Shown: positions 1 through 11,486 of the stretch, one piece after another
Position numbering within the stretch: position 1 is the stretch's first letter
Layout: every line of letters starts with the position of its first letter
NCBI GenBank assembly: GCA_964462675.1
Contig: CAYWYS010000009.1
Location: 34,777 to 98,776, forward strand
Length of the DNA stretch: 64,000 bases
Source: XN24 sp964462675
Lineage (GTDB): Bacteria; Pseudomonadota; Gammaproteobacteria; Steroidobacterales; XN24
Reading direction: 5' to 3'
Translations under genes and position numbers: made by a program
Notes under the pieces: model-generated
The model's database searches: none
What the model saw: the letters and a program-made list of their open reading frames with translations, nothing else
What the model was told of the DNA's origin: nothing

Positions 1-1
1 T

Positions 2-811
2 TCGACCGGCACGACGCTGAACGATGTCGTCGTGACGATCTGCGACATCGCGCTGCGGCGCTACCTCGCGCGCTACGCGGAACTGCCCCGCGGCCCGCTG
101 GTGGCGCAGTTGCCGGTCAACCTGCGGCGCCAGGGCGAGACCTCATCGACCAACATCCTCGGCATCATTCCGGTGCGGCTCGCCGGCGTCAGCCGCAATC
201 CGCTCAAGCGCCTCAGGGAGATCCATCATTCCTGCGCGGAAATGAAAGACGCGCTGTTCGCGATGTCGCGCGAGACGGTGATGGCCTACACCCTGCTGAT
301 CCAGGGCGCCGCGGTCGTCGGCGACGCACTGCACGTGTCGCAGCTGGCGCCACCGGCGGGCAACATACTGATCTCCAACCTGCCCGGCTCGCACGTCAAG
401 CTTTACCTGCGGGGCGCGCAGCTCGAGGAGGTCTTCCCGATTTCCACGATCCCGCCGGACATGGTCATGAACATCACGGTGTTCAGCTACGCGGGGACGA
501 TGTTTTTCGGCATGATCGCCGGCTACGAAGCGGTGCCGCACCTGCCGGAAATACGCGGCTACATCCACGAGGCGCTGGATACGCTGGAGCACGAGGTGGC
601 GGCCGTGCTCGCTGCCTCGCCCGAGGCCGATCCGCACGCTGCGGCCGGACCGGCCGGCGCGATCGCCGGCAGCGGCAAGGATGCCGACGCGTCCGCGGCG
701 CGCGCTGCGGCGAAGCGCCGCGCGCCGAAAGCGGCCGCGCGGAACAGCAAGGTCGGCGGCAAGACGGGCTCGATGCGCCGCGCAGCCGCCAGCAAGAAGA
801 CTCCCGCCTGA
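2..811 (+). CDS. Wax ester synthase/diacylglycerol acyltransferase (WS/DGAT), C-terminal part
   Basis: The frame is open from the left edge, so only the last 269 residues are visible. They begin with a GTTLNDVV stretch typical of WS/DGAT acyltransferases, followed by the conserved LPVNLR region and an ISNLPGS segment (from about residue 120) that match the C-terminal domain of the family. These enzymes transfer fatty acyl groups from acyl-CoA to long-chain alcohols or diacylglycerol to make storage lipid. The catalytic HHxxxDG motif would lie upstream of the window. The last 60 residues are an Ala/Lys/Arg-rich, probably disordered basic tail, an addition not seen in most relatives. The stop codon overlaps the proposed tatD start. 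Confidence 0.85.
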   Translation, partial: STGTTLNDVVVTICDIALRRYLARYAELPRGPLVAQLPVNLRRQGETSSTNILGIIPVRLAGVSRNPLKRLREIHHSCAEMKDALFAMSRETVMAYTLLIQGAAVVGDALHVSQLAPPAGNILISNLPGSHVKLYLRGAQLEEVFPISTIPPDMVMNITVFSYAGTMFFGMIAGYEAVPHLPEIRGYIHEALDTLEHEVAAVLAASPEADPHAAAGPAGAIAGSGKDADASAARAAAKRRAPKAAARNSKVGGKTGSMRRAAASKKTPA

Positions 812-1584
812 TCGATATCGGCGTCAACCTGGCACACGACAGCTTCGACGCCGATCGCGCCGAGGTCATCGCACGCGCGCGGGCGGCCGGCGTCGACCGG
901 ATGATCGTGACCGGCAGCTCGCTGCAGTCCAGCGCGGCCGCGATGGCGCTCGCGCGACAGGACCCGGCGCTGTACGCGACCGTCGGTGTGCATCCGCATC
1001 ATGCCACTGAGCTGGCGCCCGGCCATGTGCCGCAGCTGGCCGCGCTGGCCGCGCAGCCCGGCGCGGTGGCGATTGGCGAATGCGGCCTCGATTTCTTCCG
1101 CGATTTTTCGCCTCGCGGCCAGCAGGAAGAGGCGTTCCGGCTGCAGCTCGAACTCGCAATACAGACCGGCCTGCCGCTGTTCCTGCACCAGCGGGATGCG
1201 CACGAGCGCTTTCTCGGCATCCTCGACGAGTGCGGCGCGCGCATGCCCGCCGGCGTGGCGCACTGCTTCACCGGCGGTCCGGCCGAGCTCGCCGACTACC
1301 TCGACCGCGGGCTGCACATCGGGATCACCGGCTGGCTCTGCGATGAGCGACGCGGGGATGCGCTGCGCGAGGCCGTGCGCTACCTGCCGCTGGACCGCGT
1401 CATGATCGAGACCGACGCCCCCTACCTGCTGCCGCGGGACCTCGAGCCGAAGCCCCGCAGTCGTCGCAACGAGCCGATGCACCTGCCGCACGTCCTGCAG
1501 GCGCTGGCGCGGCTGACAGGCCTCTCTCCGGAGCGGCTGGCCGAGGCGACGACGCGCAATGCCGAGACGCTGTTCCGCCTCTAG
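808..1584 (+). CDS. tatD: TatD family metal-dependent hydrolase (3'-5' DNase)
   Basis: TatD is a TIM-barrel metallo-DNase with roles in DNA repair and degradation. The metal-ligand motifs are visible: IGECGLDFF, LHQRDAH, HCFTGG and ETDAPYL. The first ATG in frame (901) would remove about 30 residues that align with the family N-terminus (IDIGVNLAHDSFDADRAEVI, compare E. coli TatD FDIGVNL). I therefore place the start at CTG 808, which overlaps the stop of the acyltransferase by four bases. This gives 258 residues, against about 260 in E. coli. The CTG start is inferred. The close overlap suggests translational coupling with the upstream gene. Confidence 0.88.
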   Translation: MIDIGVNLAHDSFDADRAEVIARARAAGVDRMIVTGSSLQSSAAAMALARQDPALYATVGVHPHHATELAPGHVPQLAALAAQPGAVAIGECGLDFFRDFSPRGQQEEAFRLQLELAIQTGLPLFLHQRDAHERFLGILDECGARMPAGVAHCFTGGPAELADYLDRGLHIGITGWLCDERRGDALREAVRYLPLDRVMIETDAPYLLPRDLEPKPRSRRNEPMHLPHVLQALARLTGLSPERLAEATTRNAETLFRL

Positions 1585-1626
1585 TACAATGGCGGCCTGC
1601 CAATGCCGCCGACACGGAGCTTTTCG

Positions 1627-3054
<1,428 letters not shown>

Positions 3055-3068
3055 GCCGCGGCAGGCGG

Positions 3069-3620
3069 TCAGACCGGCCGGGAGGCCGCCTTCAGGGCCC
3101 CCCAGGCCGCGCGCAACTCGGGCCCGGGTCCCTGGCGGTCGCGTGCCGGGAATGCAGTGACGAGGTCTTCGGCGAGCAGCACGCCAGGCGGCCTCTCGCC
3201 GGAGATTTCGACCGGGCCGAACATCAGCACCCGGCCGTCGACCGGCACGCGCGGCGCGAGCGCATGCACGGCGTGGCGCCGCGCCTGCATGCCCGGCAGC
3301 GGGTTGCGCAACACCGTGCGGCGCGCGCCGTCGAGCACCGTCCAGCTCTCCAGCTGGTCGCCCCAGAACAGCGTGCCGGTCAGGCGCCGCACCTCCAGCA
3401 CGAGAATGCCGCGCGGCGTCAGCAGTGCCAGGTCGAGGTGGATCTCGCCGTCCACGTCGTCCGGAATGACGACGTCCTCGAGTCGCTCCCACGCAATCCG
3501 CCCGAGCAGATAATCGAGCGTCCGGCGACGTTGCCTGCGCCACACCAGCAGCGCGCCGACGAGCCCGCAGGCGACGAGGCCGGCTGCCACGATCAGCCAC
3601 ATGCCGGGTGGCGGCGTCAC
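3069..3620 (-). CDS. NERD-domain protein with N-terminal membrane anchor
   Basis: A 183-residue protein. It has one hydrophobic segment near residues 7-25, a basic stretch (WRRQRRR), and then a NERD (nuclease-related) domain with the features WERLEDVVIP, GEIHLDLALLTPRG and LVLEVRRLTG. NERD is distantly related to the restriction-endonuclease fold and is usually of unknown function; here it is probably attached to the inner membrane with the domain in the cytoplasm. The GTG start at 3620 overlaps the rarD stop in a GTGA arrangement, so the two genes are probably co-transcribed after thrB. Confidence 0.75.
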   Translation of the reverse strand: MTPPPGMWLIVAAGLVACGLVGALLVWRRQRRRTLDYLLGRIAWERLEDVVIPDDVDGEIHLDLALLTPRGILVLEVRRLTGTLFWGDQLESWTVLDGARRTVLRNPLPGMQARRHAVHALAPRVPVDGRVLMFGPVEISGERPPGVLLAEDLVTAFPARDRQGPGPELRAAWGALKAASRPV

Positions 3621-4525
3621 GGCGATCCGCCGGCCGCAGCCTGGCGGCGCAGTCGTTCGCGGGTCCTGAGGCTGTCGATCGTGAACACCGCAAGGCCGCT
3701 CCAGATCAGCACGAAGGTCACCGCCCACGCTGCCGTAAACGGCTCGGCGTAGACGAGCGTCGCGAGCAGGAAGGTCAGTGTCGGGGCAAGGTACTGAAAG
3801 AAGCCGACCGTGATCAAGGGCAAGCGCTTGGCCGCCTCGGCAAACCACAGCAACGGCAGCAGCGTCACCGGCCCGGCCAGCACCAGCAGCAGCGTCGTGC
3901 GCGTGTCGCTGCCGAACGAGAATTCGCCGCGCGCGGCGAACCAGCCCAGGGCGATCAAGGCCAGCGGCGCGAGCAGCAGCGTCTCGACGAACAAGGCCGC
4001 CAGCGGCGGCAAGCCGAGGCGTTTCCTGATCAACCCGTAGAAGCCGAAGCTGAAGGCCAGCGCCAGCGAGATCCACGGCAATCCGCCGAGTTCGAACGCG
4101 AGACTGAGCGTGCCGGCCGCGGCCAGCGCCACCGCCAGTGTCCGGCCGCGCCCCAGCCGCTCACCGAGAAACAACATCCCGAGCAGCACGTTGACCAGCG
4201 GGTTGATGTAGTAGCCAAGGCTCGTGGACATGACCTGGTCGTTGACGACGGCATGGATGTAGATCAGCCAGTTGGTGCTGACGAGCGCAGCGGTCAGCGC
4301 CAGCGCGCGCACCGACGGCGCGCTGCCGAGGGCGGCGCGCACCGCGGGCCACGCCCGCGTGAAGCCGACAAACACGGCGCCGAACAGCACACTCCACAGG
4401 ACGCGATGCGCCAGCACCTCGACCGGCGGCACATGGCGCAGCAACTTGAAATAGATCGGGCTCAGGCCCCAGCAGGCGAACGCCGCAATCGCAAACGCCG
4501 ATCCCGTGCGTGCATCGCTCGGCAC
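3617..4525 (-). CDS. rarD: EamA family transporter RarD
   Basis: An inner-membrane protein of 302 residues with about ten hydrophobic segments and two EamA (drug/metabolite transporter) repeats. The family-typical features WGLSPIYFKLL, AHRVLWS, STNWLIYIHAVV, GYYINPLVNVLLG, GFFQYLAPT and the late WSGL segment identify RarD, named from the E. coli chloramphenicol-sensitive protein. Its real substrate is not established. The start is GTG 4525, four bases after the thrB stop, which gives the usual family length. It forms a minus-strand cluster thrB-rarD-NERD. Confidence 0.88.
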   Translation of the reverse strand: MPSDARTGSAFAIAAFACWGLSPIYFKLLRHVPPVEVLAHRVLWSVLFGAVFVGFTRAWPAVRAALGSAPSVRALALTAALVSTNWLIYIHAVVNDQVMSTSLGYYINPLVNVLLGMLFLGERLGRGRTLAVALAAAGTLSLAFELGGLPWISLALAFSFGFYGLIRKRLGLPPLAALFVETLLLAPLALIALGWFAARGEFSFGSDTRTTLLLVLAGPVTLLPLLWFAEAAKRLPLITVGFFQYLAPTLTFLLATLVYAEPFTAAWAVTFVLIWSGLAVFTIDSLRTRERLRRQAAAGGSP

Positions 4526-4529
4526 CCGC

Positions 4530-5462
4530 TCACGGCCTCGCGACGATCCGGGCGCCGGGCGCATCCGGATTCGAGATCCACACTTTGCTCGCCACACCGG
4601 CGGCCGTGAAACTCGCCTGGAACGCCGCCGCAACGGCCGCGGCGCGCGCCGCGGGCACCCACGCGAACACTGCCGGACCGCTGCCCGACAGCGAGCCTCC
4701 CAGCGCGCCGGCGGCGCGCGCCGCCGCCAGCGCCTCGCGGGCGCCGGGAACCAGTTGGGCCCGCTGCGGCCAGATGATCTCGTCCTGCAGGCAGCGCGCG
4801 ACCTGCGCGAGGTCGTTCCGCAGGCAACCGGCGACGAAGCCCGCCAGCCACGCCGACTGCCGTACCCAGCTCGCCAGCGGCACCGTCGGCGCCAGGATGG
4901 CGCGCGCATCACGCGTGCGCACCTCGAGATCCGGATGACACAGCACGCAGTCGACGCCCGTCGGCACCGGCAGGCGCGTGCAACGCATCGGCTCGCCCGG
5001 CTCGGTCAGCACGAGGCCGCCAAGCAGCGACGCGGCGGCGTTGTCCGGATGACCGGCACCGCTGGCCGCGTTCTCTCCCTCGAGCGCATAGCGCAGCAGC
5101 GTCGAGGTGTCCAGGGAAAGCCCCCAAAGCGCATTGGCGGCGACCACCGCCGCGACCGCGGAGGCCGCCGAGCCACCCATGCCGGAGCCCAGCGGGATGC
5201 CCTTGTGCAAGGCGACCTCGAGACCGCTGCGGATGCCATGGTCGGCGGCGATCCGCAGCAGCGGACGAGTGGCCGAGTTGGACTCGGGATCCCGGGGCAG
5301 ATCGGGCAGCAGTCCGCTGATTTCGGTGAAGACGACGCCCGGCCGGTCGCGATGCCGCAGGCTGACTGAATCCCCGACGCCGGCGATGGCGTGGCCCAGC
5401 ACATCGAAACCGACGCCGACATTGCCGACCGACGCGGGTGCAAACGCGGTGACGCTGTCCAT
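4530..5462 (-). CDS. thrB: Homoserine kinase (GHMP type)
   Basis: ThrB phosphorylates homoserine to O-phosphohomoserine in threonine synthesis. The 310-residue protein has the N-terminal FAPASVGNVGVGFD, the GHMP ATP-binding loop PLGSGMGGSAAS (about residue 90), and a C-terminal GGSLSGSGPAVFA segment. ATG 5462 is preferred because GGAAG lies 5 bases upstream; ATG 5492 has no ribosome binding site. Threonine genes thrA and thrC are not next to it in this window. A terminator-like hairpin sits in its leader, about 60 bases before the start, which hints at attenuation. Confidence 0.92.
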   Translation of the reverse strand: MDSVTAFAPASVGNVGVGFDVLGHAIAGVGDSVSLRHRDRPGVVFTEISGLLPDLPRDPESNSATRPLLRIAADHGIRSGLEVALHKGIPLGSGMGGSAASAVAAVVAANALWGLSLDTSTLLRYALEGENAASGAGHPDNAAASLLGGLVLTEPGEPMRCTRLPVPTGVDCVLCHPDLEVRTRDARAILAPTVPLASWVRQSAWLAGFVAGCLRNDLAQVARCLQDEIIWPQRAQLVPGAREALAAARAAGALGGSLSGSGPAVFAWVPAARAAAVAAAFQASFTAAGVASKVWISNPDAPGARIVARP

Positions 5463-5520
5463 AGCGGCTTCCGGGAAGTGGATCGAGGCCATGCAATTTA
5501 CCAGCAGTCTGCCGGCCGGG

Positions 5521-5547
5521 AAAAAAAGAACCCGCCTCTGGGGCGGG
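5521..5547 (-). terminator. Rho-independent terminator in the thrB leader (attenuator candidate)
   Basis: On the minus strand CCCGCC and GGCGGG (plus-strand 5531-5536 and 5542-5547) pair around a 5-base loop and are followed by TTCTTTTTTT. On the plus strand no T-run follows the hairpin, so it should act only on minus-strand transcripts. The nearest upstream gene (ppk1) is on the other strand, so the only minus transcripts it can stop are those that start between about 5,550 and 5,700 and run into thrB. Confidence 0.7.
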
Positions 5548-5705
5548 ATCAAGTCGCGGGGGATTATTGCTTGTTGATCTACAACCGTCCGCGAGTGCCG
5601 GAGACATTAACCCGGCGAGCGACTGTTTGCAATGTAGCGCGGTCAAGCTCTCAACTTTTGCGCCGAACTCCGGCAAGATGGGACCCTCGGCAGATGGAAA
5701 GCACC

Positions 5706-7892
<2,187 letters not shown>

Positions 7893-7904
7893 GCGCTTCG
7901 GTCG

Positions 7905-8360
7905 CTAGAAATCCATCAGCATATTGGCGTTGCGCGCCAGCTTGTGTTTCTCGCGCTCGGTGCGATCCCGCAGGCTGGCAAACAGCGCCTTCTGCTCCGG
8001 CGTGCCGCTTTTCGCCTCGAGCCGGGCGTAGAGCCGCTCGAACCACTCCGCAGCCTCGAGCCCGATGTCCAGCAAGCGGGCCGGCGACGCGTCGGGCTGC
8101 AGCTCTTCCTTCAGCAGCTTGCGGATCGCCGAGTCGTCGATCGTGAACGGATCCCATTCCTTGAGCGAGGGATCGGACGAGTCATGCGCGAAGCTGCGCA
8201 CGGCCTCCGCCAGGTTGGTCTCGCGCGTGCTCATGTAGTCGAGCAGCATTTTTGAACGTCGCTCGGGCACGCGTGCGCCGAGCTCCGTGTAGGCCCGCGC
8301 GATGTCCTCGTGGAAGCGCTCCACGAAACCGAGGACTTCCCTGGTCTGGTCGAATCTCAT
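7905..8360 (-). CDS. Hypothetical helical protein, possibly ferritin-like
   Basis: I do not recognise this 151-residue protein with certainty. It is almost entirely predicted helix, charged, and without signal peptide or membrane segment. The spacing of Glu/His residues (for example FVERFHEDIARAYTE, WFERLYARLE) would suit a four-helix bundle like those of the ferritin-like fold, but a full set of metal ligands cannot be confirmed by eye. It starts 17 bases after the CBS-domain gene and lies in the same orientation, so the two are probably one transcript. The pair sits between ppk1 and the nqr operon. Confidence 0.6.
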   Translation of the reverse strand: MRFDQTREVLGFVERFHEDIARAYTELGARVPERRSKMLLDYMSTRETNLAEAVRSFAHDSSDPSLKEWDPFTIDDSAIRKLLKEELQPDASPARLLDIGLEAAEWFERLYARLEAKSGTPEQKALFASLRDRTEREKHKLARNANMLMDF

Positions 8361-8376
8361 CGTTCGCTCTCCCTGC

Positions 8377-8787
8377 TCAACTGGCCTCCAGGGCCATGTC
8401 CTGGAATGCCCGCAGGATGTCGCGCAGGCTGATATTGCCCACCACGCGATTGCCCTTCATGACCGGCATGCCGCGATAGTAGAACTGCCCGTCCCGGCGG
8501 AACAGGCGCGCGACGTCCATGATGCTGTCGTCCACATCGACCGTCTCGAACTCGACACACATGTAATCCCGCACTTTGCCGCCGCGCGAGCCGTGATAGC
8601 CGGCCTGCATCGCGCCCTCGAGACAGTCGGTCTCGGCCAGCACGCCGACGAGGTTGCCGAGCCGATCGATGACCGGGCCGCCGGAGATGCCGTTGTCGAC
8701 CAGCTGGCCGACCGCCGCCAGGATCTCCATCTCCGGCGAGAACTGGATCAAGTTGCGGGACATGTAGTCGCGGACCGTGACGCCCAT
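8377..8787 (-). CDS. CBS-domain pair protein
   Basis: A 136-residue cytoplasmic protein made of two CBS motifs. The first runs about residues 7-60 (VRDYMSRNLIQFSPEMEI, then GGPVIDRLGNLVGVLAETD) and the second about 72-130 (VRDYMCVEFETVDVDDSI, then VVGNISLRDIL). CBS pairs bind adenosyl ligands such as AMP or ATP and act as energy or redox sensors. No other domain is attached, so it probably regulates a partner. It is the first gene of the pair with the downstream helical protein, and lies 11 bases downstream of the nqrM stop. Confidence 0.85.
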   Translation of the reverse strand: MGVTVRDYMSRNLIQFSPEMEILAAVGQLVDNGISGGPVIDRLGNLVGVLAETDCLEGAMQAGYHGSRGGKVRDYMCVEFETVDVDDSIMDVARLFRRDGQFYYRGMPVMKGNRVVGNISLRDILRAFQDMALEAS

Positions 8788-8798
8788 GGCTTATTGCC

Positions 8799-8984
8799 TC
8801 AGTGCGCCGCGCGACGCCGCGCGCATGGCCGGCGGCAAGCGCCGCCACAATCCGAATCGACGCCGGCGACCCGGTTGAGACCGCCGCAACTGCCCTCGAT
8901 CCTTCGCCGGCCGAACATCACGCCCACGGACATCGCCGCGATCGCCGTCGCGAACAGCAGGAATGCAAACAGGAAGGTCGCCAT
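8799..8984 (-). CDS. nqrM: Na+-NQR maturation protein NqrM
   Basis: A 61-residue protein with one N-terminal membrane segment (ATFLFAFLLFATAIAAMSVG) followed by GVMFGRRRIEGSCGGLN and a cysteine-rich tail (SDCGGACRRPC). This is the layout of NqrM, which is needed to insert the iron centre between NqrD and NqrE during Na+-NQR assembly. The start at ATG 8984 is inferred from the family, which begins directly with the membrane segment. It lies four bases after nqrF, as the last gene of the nqr operon, its usual place. Confidence 0.88.
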   Translation of the reverse strand: MATFLFAFLLFATAIAAMSVGVMFGRRRIEGSCGGLNRVAGVDSDCGGACRRPCARRRAAH

Positions 8985-8988
8985 GCCG

Positions 8989-10209
8989 TCAGCCTCCAAA
9001 GTCGTCGAGCAGGATGTTCTCCTTCTCGACGCCAAGATCGGAAAGCATCTTCAGCACCGCCTGGGTCATCATCGGCGGCCCGCAGATGTAGTACTCGATA
9101 TCCTCCGGCGCCGGGTGGTCGCGCAGGTAATGATCGTACAGGACTTCGTGGATGAAACCCGTGTGCCCCTGCCACTCGTCCTCGGGCAGCGGATCGGACA
9201 GGGCGATGTGCCAGCCGAAGTTCTCGTGCTTGCGCGCGAGTTCCTCGAACTCCTCGTGGTAGAACATCTCGCGCCGGCTGCGCGCACCGTACCAGAAGCT
9301 CATCTTCCGGTCGCTGCCGAGTCGCTTCAGCTGGTCGAAGATGTGGGCGCGCATCGGCGCCATGCCCGCGCCGCCCCCGATGAACACCATCTCCGCCTTC
9401 GTGTTCTTTGCGAAGAATTCACCGTATGGCCCTGAAATAGTTACATAATCGCCTTCTTTCAGGCCGAAAATGTACGAGGACATGATGCCCGGCGGAACGC
9501 CGGTGGCGCGCGGCGGCGGCGTCGCAACCCGGACGTTCAGCATGACGATGCCCTTCTCCTCGGGATAGTTCGCCATCGAGTAGGCGCGCATCACGGGTTC
9601 TTCGACCCTCGACTCCAGCGCAAACAATTCGAAGCGCTCCCAGTCGTCGCGGAACTTCGCGGGGATGTCGAAATCCTGGTACTTCAGGTGATGCGGCGGC
9701 GCCTCGATCTGGATGTAGCCGCCGGCGCGGAAATTCAGGTCCTCGCCTTCCGGGAGTTCCAGCACGAGCTCCTTGATGAAGGTCGCGACGCTGCGGTTCG
9801 AGCGCACGCGGCAGCTCCAGCGCTTGATGCCGAATACCTCGCGCGGCACCTCGATGCGCATGTTCTGCTTGACGACGACCTGGCAGGACAGCCGCTCGCC
9901 GGCAGCCGCCTCGCGCTTGTTGATATGCGAGGTCTCGGTCGGCAGGATCACGCCGCCGCCTTCCTGGACCTTGACCTTGCACTGGCCGCAGGTGCCGCCG
10001 CCGCCGCAGGCCGATGCGACAAACAGCTTGGCGTCGGCCAGCGCGGCCAGCAGCTTGGTGCCGACTGGGGCGGCAATCGTCTTCTCGTCGTTGACGAGGA
10101 TGTTGATCTGCCCGGTTGCGACCAGCCGAGAGCGCGCCGCCAGGATGATGAACACCAGCGACATGACGATCGCCGTGAACAGGAAAACGCCGAGGCCGAT
10201 TTCCAGCAT
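8989..10209 (-). CDS. nqrF: Na+-translocating NADH:quinone reductase subunit F
   Basis: NqrF is the NADH-oxidising entry subunit. Of its 406 residues, 5-25 form a membrane anchor. A 2Fe-2S ferredoxin domain follows with Cys68, Cys74, Cys77 and Cys109 (CGGGGTCGQC and LSCQ), the same spacing as in Vibrio NqrF. The FAD-binding barrel (including MRAYSMANYP) and the NADH-binding half (GGGAGMAPMRAHIFDQL, then CGPPMM) come after it. Electrons go from NADH to FAD to the cluster and then to the iron centre of NqrD/E. It lies nine bases after nqrE. Confidence 0.97.
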   Translation of the reverse strand: MLEIGLGVFLFTAIVMSLVFIILAARSRLVATGQINILVNDEKTIAAPVGTKLLAALADAKLFVASACGGGGTCGQCKVKVQEGGGVILPTETSHINKREAAAGERLSCQVVVKQNMRIEVPREVFGIKRWSCRVRSNRSVATFIKELVLELPEGEDLNFRAGGYIQIEAPPHHLKYQDFDIPAKFRDDWERFELFALESRVEEPVMRAYSMANYPEEKGIVMLNVRVATPPPRATGVPPGIMSSYIFGLKEGDYVTISGPYGEFFAKNTKAEMVFIGGGAGMAPMRAHIFDQLKRLGSDRKMSFWYGARSRREMFYHEEFEELARKHENFGWHIALSDPLPEDEWQGHTGFIHEVLYDHYLRDHPAPEDIEYYICGPPMMTQAVLKMLSDLGVEKENILLDDFGG

Positions 10210-10218
10210 TTCGCGCCC

Positions 10219-10827
10219 CTAGAGCTGGATGCCGGAGAAGGCCATGAACGCCATGGCCATCAAGCCGGTCGTGATGAAGGTGATGCCGAGACCCTGCAGG
10301 CCGTCGGGCACGTCGCTGTACTTGAGTTTTTCGCGGATGCCGGCGAGCGCGATGATCGCAAGCGCCCAGCCGACGCCGCTGCCAAGACCATAGGTGACGC
10401 TCTGGGCGAAATCGTAGTTGCGCTCGACCATGAACAGGCTGCCGCCGAGAATGGCGCAGTTCACCGTGATCAGCGGCAGGAAGATGCCGAGCGCCGAGTA
10501 CAGCGCCGGGAAGAACCGGTCGAGGGTCATCTCGAGGATCTGCACCATCGCCGCAATGACGCCGATGTAGGTGATCAGCCCGAGGAAGGACAGGTCCACA
10601 TCCGGCAAACCGGCCCAGTCCAGCGCGCCGGGCCGCAGCATGAACTGGAAGATCAGGCTGTTCGCGGGCACCGTGATCGCCTGCACGACCACCACGGCCA
10701 GGCCAAGGCCGATCGCAGTCTCCACTTTCTTGGAAACGGCCAGGAAGGTGCACATGCCAAGGAAAAACGCGAGCGCCAGGTTCTCGATGAAAACCGCGCG
10801 CAGGAAAAGTCCGACCAGCCCTTCCAT
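10219..10827 (-). CDS. nqrE: Na+-translocating NADH:quinone reductase subunit E
   Basis: A 202-residue integral membrane protein with six hydrophobic segments. It shows the family features FIENLALAFFLGMC, with the conserved cysteine of the intramembrane iron centre, and a second conserved part NCAILGGSLFM near residue 120. NqrE and NqrD are inverted-topology homologues that share this iron centre. The start codon overlaps the nqrD stop by one base (TGATG), which is a sign of translational coupling. Confidence 0.96.
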   Translation of the reverse strand: MEGLVGLFLRAVFIENLALAFFLGMCTFLAVSKKVETAIGLGLAVVVVQAITVPANSLIFQFMLRPGALDWAGLPDVDLSFLGLITYIGVIAAMVQILEMTLDRFFPALYSALGIFLPLITVNCAILGGSLFMVERNYDFAQSVTYGLGSGVGWALAIIALAGIREKLKYSDVPDGLQGLGITFITTGLMAMAFMAFSGIQL

Positions 10828-11486
10828 CAGAGTGTCTCGGTCCGGTGGACGACGTGAATCTGGTACTCGCGCTTCTCCACCTGGGCCGGCTTCCAGGCGC
10901 GAATCGCCCAGATCATCAGGCCGATGATGAAAAACGCCGACGGGGCCAGCAGCAGCAGCCCGTTCGGCACATACCAGCCGCCCTCAGTCACGAGCGGCAG
11001 TATCTCGATGCCGAACAGCTTGCCGGAGCCGAACAGCTCGCGGATGAACGCCACCACCAGCAGCACGGCCGCATAACCCAGGCCATGGCCGAGCCCGTCC
11101 AGCACGCTGGGGACGACCGGATTGCTGGAGGCGTAGGCCTCGGCCCGACCGAGCACGATGCAGTTGGTGATGATCAGGCCGACGAACACCGACAGCTGCC
11201 GGCTGATGTCGTAGGCGTAGGCCTTCAGGAACTGGTCCACGAGGATCACCAGCGAGGCGATGATCGTCATCTGGATGATGATGCGAATGTTGCCCGGCAT
11301 GTGGTTGCGGATCGAGCTGATTGCGGCGCTCGAGGCCGCGATCACGAAGGTCAGCGCAAGCCCCATGATCAGCGCAGGGATCATCTGGGTCGTCACGGCC
11401 AGCGCCGAGCAGACGCCGAGGACCTGCAGCGTGATCGGGTTGCGGTCCACGACCGGTTCAAAGAGGATCCTGCTCGCGCCGCTCAT
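10827..11486 (-). CDS. nqrD: Na+-translocating NADH:quinone reductase subunit D
   Basis: A 219-residue membrane subunit starting MSGASRILFEPV. It contains NPITLQVLGVCSALAVTTQM, with the conserved first cysteine, and VGLIITNCIVLGRAEAYA, with the second cysteine of the iron centre. About six membrane segments are visible. It lies between nqrC and nqrE, with an ATGA overlap upstream (11483-11486) and a one-base overlap downstream, so it is made as part of the polycistronic nqr message. Confidence 0.96.
   Translation of the reverse strand: MSGASRILFEPVVDRNPITLQVLGVCSALAVTTQMIPALIMGLALTFVIAASSAAISSIRNHMPGNIRIIIQMTIIASLVILVDQFLKAYAYDISRQLSVFVGLIITNCIVLGRAEAYASSNPVVPSVLDGLGHGLGYAAVLLVVAFIRELFGSGKLFGIEILPLVTEGGWYVPNGLLLLAPSAFFIIGLMIWAIRAWKPAQVEKREYQIHVVHRTETL

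Noticed and set aside
5548..5690. Threonine leader peptide for thrB attenuation
   Set aside because: I read all three minus-strand frames; none has a run of Thr or Ile codons before a stop near the hairpin.
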